DNA from: Trichobilharzia szidati
Taxonomy: Eukaryota > Platyhelminthes > Trematoda > Strigeidida > Schistosomatidae
Assembly (NCBI GenBank): GCA_944472155.2
Contig: OX235273.1
Span: forward strand, 31,159,204-31,223,203
Length of the DNA stretch: 64,000 nt
Direction: 5' to 3'
Both the position numbers and the translations under genes were made by a program. This document shows positions 12,901 through 23,905 of the stretch, in pieces; the stretch's first letter is position 1; every line of letters begins with the position of its first letter. The notes under the pieces were generated by a model. That model had not been told where the DNA came from and did not search any database. It worked only from the letters and a program-made list of their open reading frames with translations.

Positions 12901-13689
12901 CAATATTACATAAAGTGTTTCAATAAGGTACTTGGAGAGAACATCGCTGAACACATTTACTTATACTATTTTAAACCCAGGCAAACTGCAGTCGATAGAG
13001 TTAACTTTGGCTTACTTTTTTCCACTGCAGTGATATAGTGCACCAATGAAACCAGTAGACTAAGATATCCACACTTGTGGGGAAAGCAATGTTGAATATA
13101 TTTTGTTTTCTCACAGCAAACGATGGAAATTCATTATTTGCTTCCATCATCGCTCCGTCCTATGAAAATACTGATATCATGAATAACATTAACAGATATA
13201 TGAGATTCGTCGTTACTGATTTACTCTTCAAGCATATTTCATACCTAACACATCTGCGAAATTAAAAATTTCCGAAAATGTCGGGAGTTGAAAGTAAATC
13301 ATCAATTCATAACAAAATGTAAGAACAAGCTTTCAGAAAATTTAGATACAATGGAAGATTAGTGAAAAGGAAGAAAGAAGGTCGGACAGAACACATTAAA
13401 ATGAAAATTGTTTCTAAGTATATATATGTATGTGACGACAAGTAAGTTCGTTTATATCCCTTCCTTACTCATTTTATCAGCTCTGACTTATCAGTGATAA
13501 TCCTAGCAGACAAACTTGTCAACGTACAAAGAAGTGCACACTTCATACAAGGAAAACTTAGACTTGATGATTTCGATTACATAGTAATTATAATCATTTT
13601 TGCTTAGAAGTGAAAATCATCGCGACATCAATCCAGTTTCTGATTAAACTGTCGTTATATTTGGTGCACTAAATGTAATAAACTGCAAA
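9964..13689. other. Gene-poor AT-rich stretch
   Basis: No supported gene in 3.7 kb. Open frames up to about 97 codons exist on the minus strand (12489-12782) but show no recognised domain. No repeat was identified. Confidence 0.45.
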
Positions 13690-13880
13690 TCAAATGCATC
13701 GAAAATTAGAAATATTTAATTCGTATTCACACCATAGAAACTCCACTTTAATATGCACCACGACGAAAACCATTTCACTTGCTAAGAAGGGTTGCGACGG
13801 TACTCAGTACTCGATAGTGTAATACGTTAGGCTAATGTAAAATTGCATTACGGTTAAAATTTGTTTTGATAAAGTCTCAC
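13690..13880 (+). repeat. Partial unit of the 13.7-23.8 kb repeat family
   Basis: TTTCACTTGCTAAGAAGG, TTGCGACGGTACT and GTGTAATACGTTAGG here recur at 15.45-15.54 kb, and more distantly at 22.33 and 23.53-23.61 kb. The copy is cut off by the PLE insertion that follows. Confidence 0.7.
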
Positions 13881-13904
13881 AGTGTTATACAGTAATGTTT
13901 ACTA

Positions 13905-13955
13905 ATGACGTTTCGAGCACAATTTGTTGCTCATAACCATATCAAGGTAATCACA
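13905..13955 (-). ncRNA. Degenerate hammerhead-like motif at the PLE end
   Basis: Minus strand: TTGATATGG, then GAGCA / TGCTC as a possible stem II, then GAAACGTC. PLEs are known to carry hammerheads with a minimal stem III (GAAACGUC), and the position just outside the PLE coding end fits. The CUGANGA strand is not intact and stem I is not convincing, so this is a remnant at best. Confidence 0.3.
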
Positions 13956-13999
13956 CGACTTCCTAAATTCATTTATATAGTTCTATTATTTTTCACTTG

Positions 14000-15330
14000 A
14001 TTTTTGATTGATTTGATTGGTAGTAGTATTTTCAATATTTCTGGTATGAGTTATGATTCATTCCTATTGCATGTGTTGGGTGTAGACTCGATGAACAAGG
14101 ATTCAGTAATCAACCCCTCTCTGCACCTACCTAGATTACGTTTTAGAATTTTAACCTTTTCCAATCCTATTGTGTGGTTGTGTGTTAATGCATTCATTGC
14201 AATTGCTGAGCCTTTTTCTAAATTACTTACCTTAGCTAGATTCTTATGTTCCGACAATCTTACTACTCCTGACCTACTAGTTTTACCTTTGTAGTTGACC
14301 TAACTCACAGTCATTGCAGGGTATTTTGTAAATTATATTACATTGTCTAATTGAGTCAACTTGGGCCTTTAACTTACAGAGCTTATCCCTGAGTGAGTTT
14401 GTAGGCTAAAATGCCGCCCTAATTCCTGCTTTATTTAGAATCCTACGTAGGGTCTCAGATGTCCCTTCTTTATATGGTATAACTGTAGATGACTTATATT
14501 CTCTCTTATTTATGTTATTATTATTGCCAGTTTCACAATTATTTTTATTTTTATTTTGGCCTTTTTCGACCTTCCTAGTGAATTTTATAGGATAGTTATT
14601 TAACACCAATGCCTCTTCTATCTGTTTTATTTCGTCATTTAGGTCTTTTTATGCTGCTTAGTGCTACTGCTCGTTTTGTTAAACGCTTAACTAAGCCTGC
14701 CTTAACAGTTAACGTATGAGATGAATTAAAGTCTAGATATCTATTAGAATGAGTTGGTTTTTTGTACTCACTACTGTGCAGTTTATCTTCTGTTTGTTTT
14801 ATTTGACAATCTAACAAAGCTAATTCTCCTTGTTTATTTTGCGATTCAAATGTGAATTTTATTCCCTCCACTAGTGAGTTTATGTGTATCAAGAAGCTAG
14901 AGATATGTTCTGTTTTTCACACTGTGAAAGTGCCATCCGCATATCTCCACCATATTTTTGGAGTAGGATTAAACGTATTAAGTGCCATATTTTCCCAGCT
15001 GTCCATAAATATATCTGCTACGATAAGGGATATTGGTGATCCTATTGCTACACCTTCAGTTTGTCTATACATTTTGCCTTGGAATTTAAAAATAGTAGAT
15101 GTGAGGCACAACTGAATTCCTAAAATAATTTCATCAATGGGTAGCTTCGTCCTATAAGTGAGTTCAGGATCTGCAGTTAATTATTTTTCAACTGCTTCTA
15201 AGGCCATATTGATTGGTATGTTAGTATAAAGACTAGTTATATAAAAACTAATCATTGTTTCATCATTCTCTAGTTGAATGTAATTTGGTTTATTTCTCAT
15301 CTCATATGAATTAGCTAGTCTAGAGTTTGA
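14000..15330 (-). mobile_element. Penelope-like element, RT and GIY-YIG, decayed
   Basis: Minus strand, in order. RT start at about 15.2-15.3 kb: SLYTNIPINMALEAVEK, then a stop. The 14917-15111 frame: TSTIFKFQGKMYRQ, EGVAIGSP, and the catalytic motif as WWRYADGTFTV. The 14635-14892 frame: LALLDCQIKQ, KKPTHSNRYLDF, as in the region after the PLE palm. Then a linker (14406-14609), a Cys-containing segment YKIPCNDCE at about 14.3 kb, and RLSEHKNLAK at about 14.24 kb, which fits the GIY-YIG domain. The catalytic YADD has become YADG by one base change. Several stops and frame changes make it non-functional. The 5' region before SLYTNIP is missing. PLE identity is firm; the ends are approximate. 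Confidence 0.8.
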
Positions 15331-15439
15331 GCGAATTCTAATGACGCTTAATATTAGAGCTAACAGTTTTCATAATTCATAAGTGGGGTATTCCTGAAAT
15401 CTACTATTGGTCGTATGGGGTACCCTGGTATATGTATTT

Positions 15440-16680
15440 TAATAGTACCATACGGTGAAAACAATTTCACTTGCTAAGAAAGGTTGCGACGGTACTTAGT
15501 ACACGGTAGTGTAATACGTTAGGTTAACGTAAAATTGGAGTGAAACACACTGTGTTCAAAACACAGTGTCAGCTTTACCAAATACAATCTGAACCAGAAA
15601 ACAACTTTCGTCCGAAGCAGGAAATTTTTCACAGCAAGTTTCAACACAAATATTTCTGCAAATGAATATTGTTACTAACATTTATATGCGTCATGCATCA
15701 TCGGTTCACACATAATTGTGACTAGAGATATTGAGAATAATTCTTAATACTCATTTCATCTTTGTGAAGTCATTCGCTACGTATGGGAACCCTATGGTTT
15801 TCATGTTCAACAATAGAATTTAAAGCAAATGATTACCTAATAGTCCTATATGAAACCGAAATTTTGAGGTTGTTAAAATTAAGGCAAAAGTGTATTTAGA
15901 GAGAACGAAGGAAAACAAAAAATAAGGGACATTGGCACAGTGAGAACTGTGAAATATACTCAGAAAAACGACGTGTGACTGCATTGTGGGATAAAATGCG
16001 TCATCAAACATAAACGCATTACTTTGTATGGCATAAAAGTTATCTTGAATGAGAATAAGCGCAAGTGAAGTAATGTGCAGTTTCCTAGACAAATTCTTAG
16101 GTTGTTTCAGTCTGGTCACAGATATGTTTGCGTAGTAAAATAAAGGTGATGGATTCGAATCCTGGTGAGTCGAGTGTTGAAGAATAGTGTGTATATTTAC
16201 TTATTTTATTTTTTATTAAAGCTTCATTCCACACCGTATTTTTGTCCTTGTTTAGAATTTCTAGCATGTGGTATCGGTAGCTCGAATTCTGCAGGCCGAC
16301 CATTGATATCAGATGTGCGTCGGCAGAGGACCATGTGCATGGTGAGCGGGAGCCTAACCGTTGTGTCACCGACGCACCAGGAAGCAGCTATTTGGTTGTT
16401 TGCTTTTCTCTTTGGGTTTCAAGCTGGTGTTTTTTGTGATGAATCACACTGTTCAAATCGTTTACTATATAAACGTATGCAACAACGTGTAATTATAAAC
16501 AGGATTTGACGAAAACTGTGAGTGGAACAGTTTTTTGGAAAGTGAAAATCATTTCAAGGGCATTCAAGTGGTTAATTGGAATGTAATAAACTAAATGCAA
16601 AAGATTGAAGGGTAGGTGAATTGAAGATAAGAACTATTTAATTCGTAATCACACAATAGGAACTCTACTTAAATATGCAC
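15440..16680 (+). repeat. Unit of the 13.7-23.8 kb repeat family, with a SINE inside
   Basis: The segment opens like 13.74-13.85 kb. It then carries the perfect hairpin ACACTGTGTT-CAA-AACACAGTGT (15547-15569), CTGAACCAGAAAACAACTTT, and a B-box-like GGATTCGAATCCTGG at about 16148. After the SINE at 16180-16378 it continues with GTGATGAATCACACTGTT and ends at TATGCACC, where an RTE is inserted. The SINE-free counterpart at 22.80-23.53 kb has the same order of blocks, showing that the SINE is a later insertion. Confidence 0.75.
16180..16378 (-). mobile_element. SINE-B, minus strand
   Basis: Minus strand: head GCGTCGGTGACACAACGG at 16374 downward, with its B-box part deleted, then ATGGTCGGCCTGCAGAATTC, then ATACGGTGTGGAATGAAGC and an AATAAAAAATAAAATAAG tail. 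Body and tail match the copy at 4343-4530. An identical but headless copy lies at 22200-22331. Confidence 0.7.
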
Positions 16681-16682
16681 CT

Positions 16683-18090
16683 TGTAGAAGCGTTGAAAAT
16701 GGATCCAGAGACAACAGCGGACTTGATGACGCCACTACTGGAGAAGGTGTGGAAAGAAGACAAGGTATCCGAGGATTGGAAGAAAGGATACTTATTCAAA
16801 CTACCAAAGAAAGGACACTTAAGTCAGTGCAAGAACTGGCGCGGAATTATGCTCCTGTCCATCCCAAGCAAAATACTAAACCGCATCATACTGGAGAGAA
16901 TCAAACAAACCCTGGATGAAAACCTTCGACCGGAACAGGCTGGATTCAGTAGGAACAAATCATGCATTGATCAGATCACCACATTACGGATCATCATTGA
17001 ACAAAGCCTGGAATGGCAGTCACCTCTCTATCTCAACTTCATCGACTTTGAAAAGGCATTCAATAGCGCAGCGTCGACCGAGAGGTGATTTGGCAACTAC
17101 TTCGCTACTATGGGTGCAACCGACAATTACACATCTCATCCAACAGCTCTACGACAATGCTGCATGTCAAGGAATCCACAACGGGAAACTTACGGAATCC
17201 TTCGAGGTGGGGACAGGAGTAAGACAAGGCTGCCTACTATCTCCAATGATTTTCCTGATTGCGATAGATTGGATAATGCGACAAACAGCGGGCAATGAGG
17301 AAACAGGCGTAAAATGGACTCACACAAAAACTTGGAGGATCTGGACTTCGTCGATGATATATGTCTGATTTCCCACAAACTGGAAGATATGCAAGCGAAA
17401 AGCAACAAGTTGGCAGAAGAAGCATCGAAGATAGGACTTCAGGTGAACATAAAGGAAGACAGAGGTGATGAAGATTCTTGAACAGGAACAACAACAACAA
17501 CAGACGAGGATATCAAAGCAAGGATCGGGAAAGCAAGACAAGCTTTCAATACTCTCAAGTCTGTGTGGAGGTCAACAGCACTCAACAGGAAAAATAAGAT
17601 CTGGATTTTCAACTCCAATGTGAAGTCAGTCAGTGCTACTATACGGATCAGAGACTTGCAATGCGCGTCATAAAGGGCATTTCAAACAAACTACAGACCT
17701 TCATTAACAGTTGTCTCCGCTCAGTACTCAAGATCAGATGGCCAGAAAAGATCAGCAACAGGGATCTCTGGGAGCGAACCAACTCAGCAGGAACGATTGT
17801 GAAACAAATCGGCAGAAAGAAATGGAGATGGATTGGCCATACTCTTAGGAAACCATCAAGTGACATCACTAGACAAGCCATTGCTCGAGTGGAACCCGAA
17901 AGGCAAGGGAAGCGGCGAGTTGGTCGTCCAAGGGTGACTGGGAGGAGGTCATGTGGATAGGAGATCAAAGCATGTGGGCAGACTTGGATCCAGGTGAAAA
18001 CGTTGGTAGAGAGCCGAACGCAGTGGAGACGGGCGGCTGAAGATCTATGTTCCTCTAGGAATTAAAGGATACAATAATAATAATAATTAT
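16683..18090 (+). mobile_element. 5'-truncated RTE-type LINE (copy B)
   Basis: The copy joins the flanking repeat at about 16683 (TATGCACC, then GTAGAAGCG). RT: KMDPETTADLMTPLLEKVW, PKKGHLSQCKNWRGIMLLS, and motif A as DFEKAFNS (normally FDS), where a frameshift at about 17073 occurs; VDREVIW follows in another frame. Motif B, GVRQGCLLSP, lies at about 17214-17243 and motif C, FVDDICLIS, at about 17346. A CAACAACAACAACA tract at about 17488 links to the C-terminal region (17661-17960: KLQTFINSCLRSVLKIRWPE, KKWRWIGHTLRKPSSDITRQ, GKRRVGRPRVTGRRS), where one TAG interrupts. The 3' tail is ATAATAATAATAATTAT. No endonuclease is present. Of all copies this one best preserves the C-terminal GKRRVGRPR stretch. 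Confidence 0.9.
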
Positions 18091-18093
18091 ACC

Positions 18094-18175
18094 GAGGCGT
18101 CGGTGGAATAGCGGTTGGGACGCTTGCCGACCATGCACATGGTCCGGGGTTTGATCCCCGGCCAACGCACTCCTC
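18094..18175 (+). repeat. tRNA-like head abutting the 5' end of a LINE
   Basis: The A-box-like TAGCGGTTGGGACGC and B-box-like GGTTTGATCCCCGG, with ends GCGTCGG and CAACGCAC, make this the same head family as at 1923 and 4343. No SINE body follows; instead the sequence runs straight into the 5' untranslated part of the LINE at 18176. It could be the 5' promoter part of that LINE copy or a template-switch chimera. Confidence 0.65.
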
Positions 18176-18205
18176 CTTTTCTCGACCGAAAGCTGCTACA
18201 TTGAC

Positions 18206-19594
18206 GTGGTGGTCGGGCTTGCATATCGCAATGACCAAACGAGCTACACTGGCTGGAGGTTATTTTCCTGTAGGTCCTACCATGCCAGAAAAGTTGTTTG
18301 GATAGCGGTTAGACAAAAAGCAGCTACCCAATCCAATACTATGACTCAAACAAACTCACAAAATATCATGCCGGATCGGTCGGGGCCCGGATTAACAACG
18401 ACCGCACTTCGTGCTGCCGTGTCACAGGGCAGAAGTGATAAATATGCTACTGAGACACACCAAATGAAAAAGAACAAACGAAAACAGGCCGTGTGTGACC
18501 GGCCTCAAGCAGTTGTCCCCTGGGCTCTGCGGTCACGCAACCAACTTCTAAGGTGTGGGCAGCCGGGAAGTAACAATCGCCCTCACACTCCAAAGTGCAC
18601 GCAAAACCTCTCTATTCCTCACTCATCTTTGTATCCATCTTCATCTCTATTATCTTGCCTTCCTTCTACCAATGCAACTCCTCTACTTGATGGCCCTTCA
18701 CTTCCTCTTCAATCTGTGTGCACTGATAACGATGGAAGCCAAAAAGCCACCATCGATGGTCTCCTAAAGCCACGCCACCAATTTCATATAGGGGCATTTA
18801 ATGTTAGGACACTTTGCCAAATAGGACAACAGGCATCACTAGCCAAGACTGTGGCATCCCGAGCCATTGATGTATGTTGTGTTTGAGAAACACGCATACA
18901 GGACCCAAGTGCGGTTATTCACCTAACCCCACCTGGCCAACAGGATGAATCTGCAAAATTCACCTTGAGGGTGTCAGGAGATGAGACGGCTAGCTCACGA
19001 GGATTAGCTGGTGTTGGGATAGCTCTGAGTACTAGGGCAGAAAAGACATTACTTGACTGGATCCCGGTATATAGCCGAATGTGTGCTGTCCGTCTGAACG
19101 GATCAGTGAAAAGGAGAAAGGACTGCACTACTCGCCGATGCCTTTTCGTAATCTCCGCCTACGCCTCCACTGACTGCAGTTCGGATGAAACGAAAGATGA
19201 GTTCTACCAAAAGCTGTCTAGTTTGCTGCGAAAGGCTAAACGCTCAGATATAGTCGTTTTAGCTGGGGACTTTAATGCTCAAGTAGGAAAATTGTGTCAG
19301 TCTGAGAAGAATGTCTGTGGCACATACGGAATTCCGTGCCAGCGAACCGACAACGGTGAACGTCTCCTACAGTTCTGTTCAGGTAATCACTTGTTTCTTG
19401 TAAGCACTAACTTCAAACACAAGGAGAGACACTGTTTGACCTGGCGACCCTCATCATCAAACCAACGCTGGACACAAATAGACCACATAGCAATAAGCTA
19501 TCGTTGGCGTGGGTCGGAAGGAGATTGTCGCTCCTTCTGGAACACGTGTGTAGATACCGATCACGCACTGATCCGCGCTAGTGTGTGCTCATGA
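18206..19594 (+). pseudogene. LINE N-terminal extension and apurinic-like endonuclease
   Basis: One frame runs from 18206, which is a GTG, so the true start is uncertain. About 190 codons of low-complexity, Ser/Thr-rich sequence come first. The endonuclease begins at about 18782 with HIGAFNVRTLCQIGQQ. A TGA at 18884-18886 sits just before ETRIQ, the catalytic-Glu segment. Then follow GLAGVGIAL, VISAYAS, and the metal-binding VVLAGDFNAQVG at about 19250-19285, then HCLTWRP and WTQIDHIAIS, and finally DTDHALIRA at about 19555, which corresponds to the SDH end of the domain. A second TGA is at 19592. Apart from these stops the domain is complete, and in RTE elements it nicks the target DNA. Confidence 0.85.
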
Positions 19595-21335
19595 CTGAAC
19601 GGACGTAGGAAACAGCTGGCGGTAAGCCCATCACGTCCCCAGCTCGATCAGGAAACTAAGTCCCTATTTGAGGAAGAACTAGCTAAACACATATCTGAGT
19701 TCGACAGCTGCTCTCACCCTGAAGAAGCCTGGAAGAATATTCAGTCAGCCATAGATACAGCTGTGGAAGCTGTGAATAAGGTAAATCCAAAGGTGAGTAA
19801 AAACCACTGGATTTCGACTGCCTCATCCAAACTGATAGATGCTAGAAGACTTATTCCGGCGAGCTCCGAATTCAGTGAGGAGCGAAAGCTGCACAAAAGG
19901 AAACTTACGAAAAGTCTCAGCAAGGACCGTGAACAGTGGTGGGTGACAAAGGCGAAAGAGATGGAAAAAGCATCGGCGATAGGCAACTCTTTAGACTCAT
20001 CAGGGAAACGGGTGGGAGAAGGCAAATCATAAGTGAGACTATTTCTGAGAAAAATGGCTCCTTAATTAGCTCTCAGGATAGACGCCTTGAACGCTGGAAG
20101 GAACACTTTGAGGAACAATTTAACTTGCCTACAGCCACACTGAGCCTCCCCGCCATCCAGCACACACCAGAATGGGATATAGACACTGGCCTGCCGTCTG
20201 TAAGTGAGGTCACGAAAGCTATCTGTAATTTGAAACGAGGCAAAGCGGCAGGACCCGACGGAATTATTCCGGAGGTGTTTAGATATGGGGGTGACATACT
20301 AGTATATAGTTTAACTAAGGTACTAGGTAACGTCTGGGAATCAGAGACGGTTCCATCAGATTGGGGTAAGTCACTTATTATACCAATATTCAAGAAGGGA
20401 GACAAGTCCTCATGAAGGCGGCCTTCGACTCCGTGGATCGAAAGGTACTATGGCAATGTTTGACTGGGAAGGGAGTGCCAAGAAAGTACATTGCACTAAT
20501 CAAGGCACTCTACTCAAACTCACTTAGCTGTGTAAGGGCTTATGGGGAATTGTCATCTGAATTGATAACAACCAGTGGTGTCCGTCAGGGATGTCCACTT
20601 TCCCCATTTCTGTTTAACTTAATCATAGATATGCTAATGGAAGTATCCTTAACTGAACTTAACGACTTAGGAATCGACTTGTTACCAGGGAATAGTCTTA
20701 TGGACTTAGAATGTGCAAACGACATAGTCCTGTTAGGGGAGGTTGCTGACAAAATGCAGAGTCTTCTGAACACCTTGAGCAGCAATCTTCGTATGTTTGG
20801 CATGCGATTCGTCCCTGCAAAATGTAAGATGCTGCTACAGGACTGGACTACGTCAACTCCTAGCTTCGTGATAGGGAGTGAAGTGATAGAACATGTTGAC
20901 CACTTCACCTATTTGGGAAGTTGTATCAGCACCAACGGATTGATTGGTGACGAAGTCTCAGCACGGATCCAAAAAGCTCGGGCTGCTTTCGCTAACATAC
21001 ACCGTCTCTGGCGTAGGTCTGACATCCGGCTATCAACCAAGGGACGTGTGTACTGCTCAGCAGTTCGCTCCATCCTCCTCTATGGTGGTGAGACGTGGCC
21101 ATTGAGAGCGGAAGACATGAAAAGGTTGACTGTTTTTGACCACAGCTGTTTACGATCTCTTTCTCGCGTTAGGTGGTATAATAAAGTAAGTAATATTGAC
21201 GTTAGGCGTAGAGTGTTGGGCAAAGAGGGAAAATCAATCGAAGAGGCTATAAAGATACATAGATTGAGATGGCTAGGTAACGTGCTGCGCATGCCCAACC
21301 ATCGCCTCCCCCGACGGACGGGCATTACTAGCTGA
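19595..21335 (+). pseudogene. LINE reverse transcriptase, deleted and mutated
   Basis: The linker continues in the endonuclease frame to about 19.99 kb, then shifts frame (RQLFRLIRETGGRR). The RT N-terminal part KAAGPDGIIPEVF (about 20245) and IPIFKKGDKSS (about 20380-20412) are followed at once by KAAFDSVDRK, motif A. The segment that normally lies between KKGD and motif A (compare CKNWRGIMLLS through the NKSC region of the copy at 59.7-59.9 kb) is absent, and the join also shifts the frame and makes a TGA. Motif B is GVRQGCPLSP (about 20578). Motif C reads LECANDIVLLG where FADD or YADD is expected. The C-terminal part HFTYLGSCIS, LLYGGETWPL, HRLRWLGNVLRMPNH is intact to 21.31 kb, where a frameshift leads to GWKRVSGGQTKTW. 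Confidence 0.88.
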
Positions 21336-21740
21336 TATAAGTGCAGGTTGGAAAAGAGTAAGTGGTGGCCAAACAAAAACATGGTATCGATCCATGAAAT
21401 CCTTGACAGTTAAACTGAGTCAGGTAGGGGGGGAGATGCAGACTTCCGGGTTGGGGCCCTCGGGACTCTAAGAATCAACGGCTGGAGACAATAGGTGACA
21501 TGGCTCAAAATCGTTGTCAATGGCTTACGCAGATGAATTCAGTCTCTGTAATCTTTCATATTCCTTTATACCATTACTCATTCCGTTTCACTCTTATACT
21601 TGTCAAAACTCTATTGATTCTCTTCACTCATTTTCTTGTCTACCTTTGTGTGCTGTTTGGAACGTGGCAACTCGAACTGCTGCACTTCGGTGCCAAGTTC
21701 TATGTTGAATCCAGCCAGCCAGCTAGCCAGATATATTGAG

Positions 21741-22331
21741 AATAATTCTTAATACTCATTTCATCTTTGTGAAGTTATTCGCTATGCATGTTAACTTTAT
21801 TGTGTGTCATGTAACACAATAGACTTAAAAATACAAACATACCTGAGATTACTATATGAATCCGAAATTTTGAGGTTGTTAAAATTAAGGCAAAAGTGTA
21901 TTTAGAGAGAACGAAGGAAAACAAAAAATAAGGGACATTGGCACAGTGAGAACTGTGAAATATACTCAGAAAAACGACGTGTGACTGCATTGTGGGATAA
22001 AATGCGTCATCAAACATAAACGCATTACTTTGTATGGCATAAAAGTTATCTTGAATGAGAATAAGCGCAAGTGAAGTAATGTGCAGTTTCCTAGACAAAT
22101 TCTTAGGTTGTTTCAGTCTGGTCACAGATATGTTTGCGTAGTAAAATAAAGGTGATGGATTCGAATCCTGGTGAGTCGAGTGTTGAAGAATAGTGTGTAT
22201 ATTTACTTATTTTATTTTTTATTAAAGCTTCATTCCACACCGTATTTTTGTCCTTGTTTAGAATTTCTAGCATGTGGTATCGGTAGCTCGAATTCTGCAG
22301 GCCGACCATTGATATCAGATGTGCGTCGGCG
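21741..22331 (+). repeat. Second copy of the 15.7-16.3 kb segment
   Basis: From about 21867 to 22331 this matches 15860-16322 with no difference I could see. It includes the flank of the repeat unit, the GGATTCGAATCCTGG box and the body and tail of the minus-strand SINE-B, but it stops inside the SINE before the tRNA head. The 100 bases before the identical block are clearly diverged, so identity begins abruptly. Confidence 0.85.
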
Positions 22332-23760
22332 TCATCGGTAGTGTAATACGTTAGTTAGGTTAACGTTAAATTAGAATGATACACACTGTGCTCAAAACAC
22401 AGTGCCAGCTTTACCAATTGCAATCTGAACCAGAAAACAACTTTCTTCCGAAGCGGGAAATTTGTCACAGCTATATGAAGTATCCTCATTAATATTTCTG
22501 CAAATAAATATTGTTGCAAACATTCCTATGCGTCTTTCATGATCGGTTCACACATAATTGTGACTAGATACATTGAAAAGAGAAAATCAACTTGAAGTCA
22601 TTCAAGTGAACACTTGGAATATGATGGAATAACTATAATATGCTCCAAGGAAAATGAATTCAAAAATAGAACTTTTTCATTCGTAATCATACATAGAATC
22701 TCTATTTAAGTGTGTATCATGCAGGTAGCGAAAGCAAGGATTGCACTGGTATTCATTGATGGTGTAATATCTAAGGGTTACGTGAAAGTGGAATAATTCT
22801 TAATACTCATTTAATCTCTGTGAAATTATTCGCTGCGTATGTGAACCGTATGATGTATGATGTTCCATAGTAGATTGGAAAATGTGAACATACCTTTGTC
22901 TTCCAAATTCATTCAAAGTATGACAAAACATGATAAGCAAAACCGCAGTTAAATAAGTAAAATATGATATGACAAATGGTTTCCAGCTGCGTTATGGGAT
23001 CAGTTTTTGCCTTTAAGCATATAGGGATTACTTCATACAGGATAACCTCTAACATGTTTGAGAACAAGCGCAAGGGAAATAATGTGCAGTTTTCCAGTCA
23101 TATTCCTAGGTTTTTGTAGTCGGATTATAGATATGTTTGCCTCGTGACATGAGGGTGATTGATTTGAAACCTAGTGAGCTGATTGGCGGTGAATATTGTT
23201 CATTTGGGTGATAGCAGTTATTCTATGACTGACTACTTAATAATAATTACTTTCAGTGGCCATCAAATTGGTGTTATTTTGTGATGAATCATACTGTTTA
23301 AATCATTTACTATATAAGCGGTATGTTAAAATATGTAATTATAATCAGTATTTGACAAAACGGCGGGCTGGACTGTTTCTGAGAAGAGAAAATCAATTAG
23401 AAGTCATTCCAGTGAACACTTGGAATGTGATGGAATAACTACAATATGCTGCAAGGAAAATGAATTTAAAAATAGAACTTTTTAATTCGTAATCATACAT
23501 AGAAACTCCATTTAACTGTGCATCATGCAGGTAGGGAAAACAATTTCACTCGCTAAGAAGGATTGCGCTAATATTCGTCGATGGTGTAATACTTAAGGGT
23601 TACGTGGAAATGGATTGAAATACACCATGTTCAAAACACAATGTCGCCTTTACCTAAAGGAGGCTGAACCACAAGATAACTTTTGATTAAACCAGAAACG
23701 TTGCCAAGGATAAATCAAGTCTGCTTTCGTAAAAGCCTTCAAAGTGAACATGTATAATTA
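22332..23760 (+). repeat. Further units of the 13.7-23.8 kb repeat family
   Basis: Blocks GTGTAATACG, ACACAGTGCCAGCTTTACC, CTGAACCAGAAAACAAC (22.33-22.57 kb), then TTCTTAATACTCATTTAATC through TGATGAATCATACTGTT (22.80-23.3 kb) and a repeat start at 23.53-23.70 kb. The starts recur at about 22339, 22757 and 23585, spacings of 418 and 828 bases, so the units differ in length. No coding potential. Confidence 0.7.
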
Positions 23761-23905
23761 CTGACTGAACAAGATGACCTTCATTCTTTTTTCTACTAAA
23801 GATAATTGGATGGTACTCTTATTGTTTTTAATTTAAACTGGTAGACTGTTGAACTTCGCAGACCGTTCAACTGTGGCCACCCATCTAATATGCTCTGTGA
23901 TCTTC
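23735..23905 (+). repeat. Dispersed repeat, copy 1
   Basis: GACTGAACAAGATGACCTTC, TTCTACTAAAGATAATTGGA and CAACTGTGGCCACCCATCTA match 25.12-25.25 kb with moderate divergence. Nature unknown. Confidence 0.5.

Larger units (their letters stand above)
18176..21740 (+). mobile_element. Nearly full-length LINE of a second RTE-like family (copy G)
   Basis: About 3.6 kb carrying, in order, an N-terminal extension, an endonuclease (18782-19591), a linker and reverse transcriptase (to about 21.3 kb), a C-terminal region and a 3' untranslated stretch ending in AGCCAGCCAGCCAGC. It differs clearly from the copies at 16.7 and 57.5 kb, reading GVRQGCPLSPFLFN against GVRQGCLLSPMIFL, and LLYGGETWPLRAED against LLYGSETWRVIK. 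It follows directly on the (ATA)n tail of the RTE at 16.7-18.1 kb, with a tRNA-like head in between. Two TGA codons, frameshifts at about 19.99 and 21.31 kb, an internal deletion at about 20.41 kb and a catalytic Asp-to-Asn change all disable it. Confidence 0.9.
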
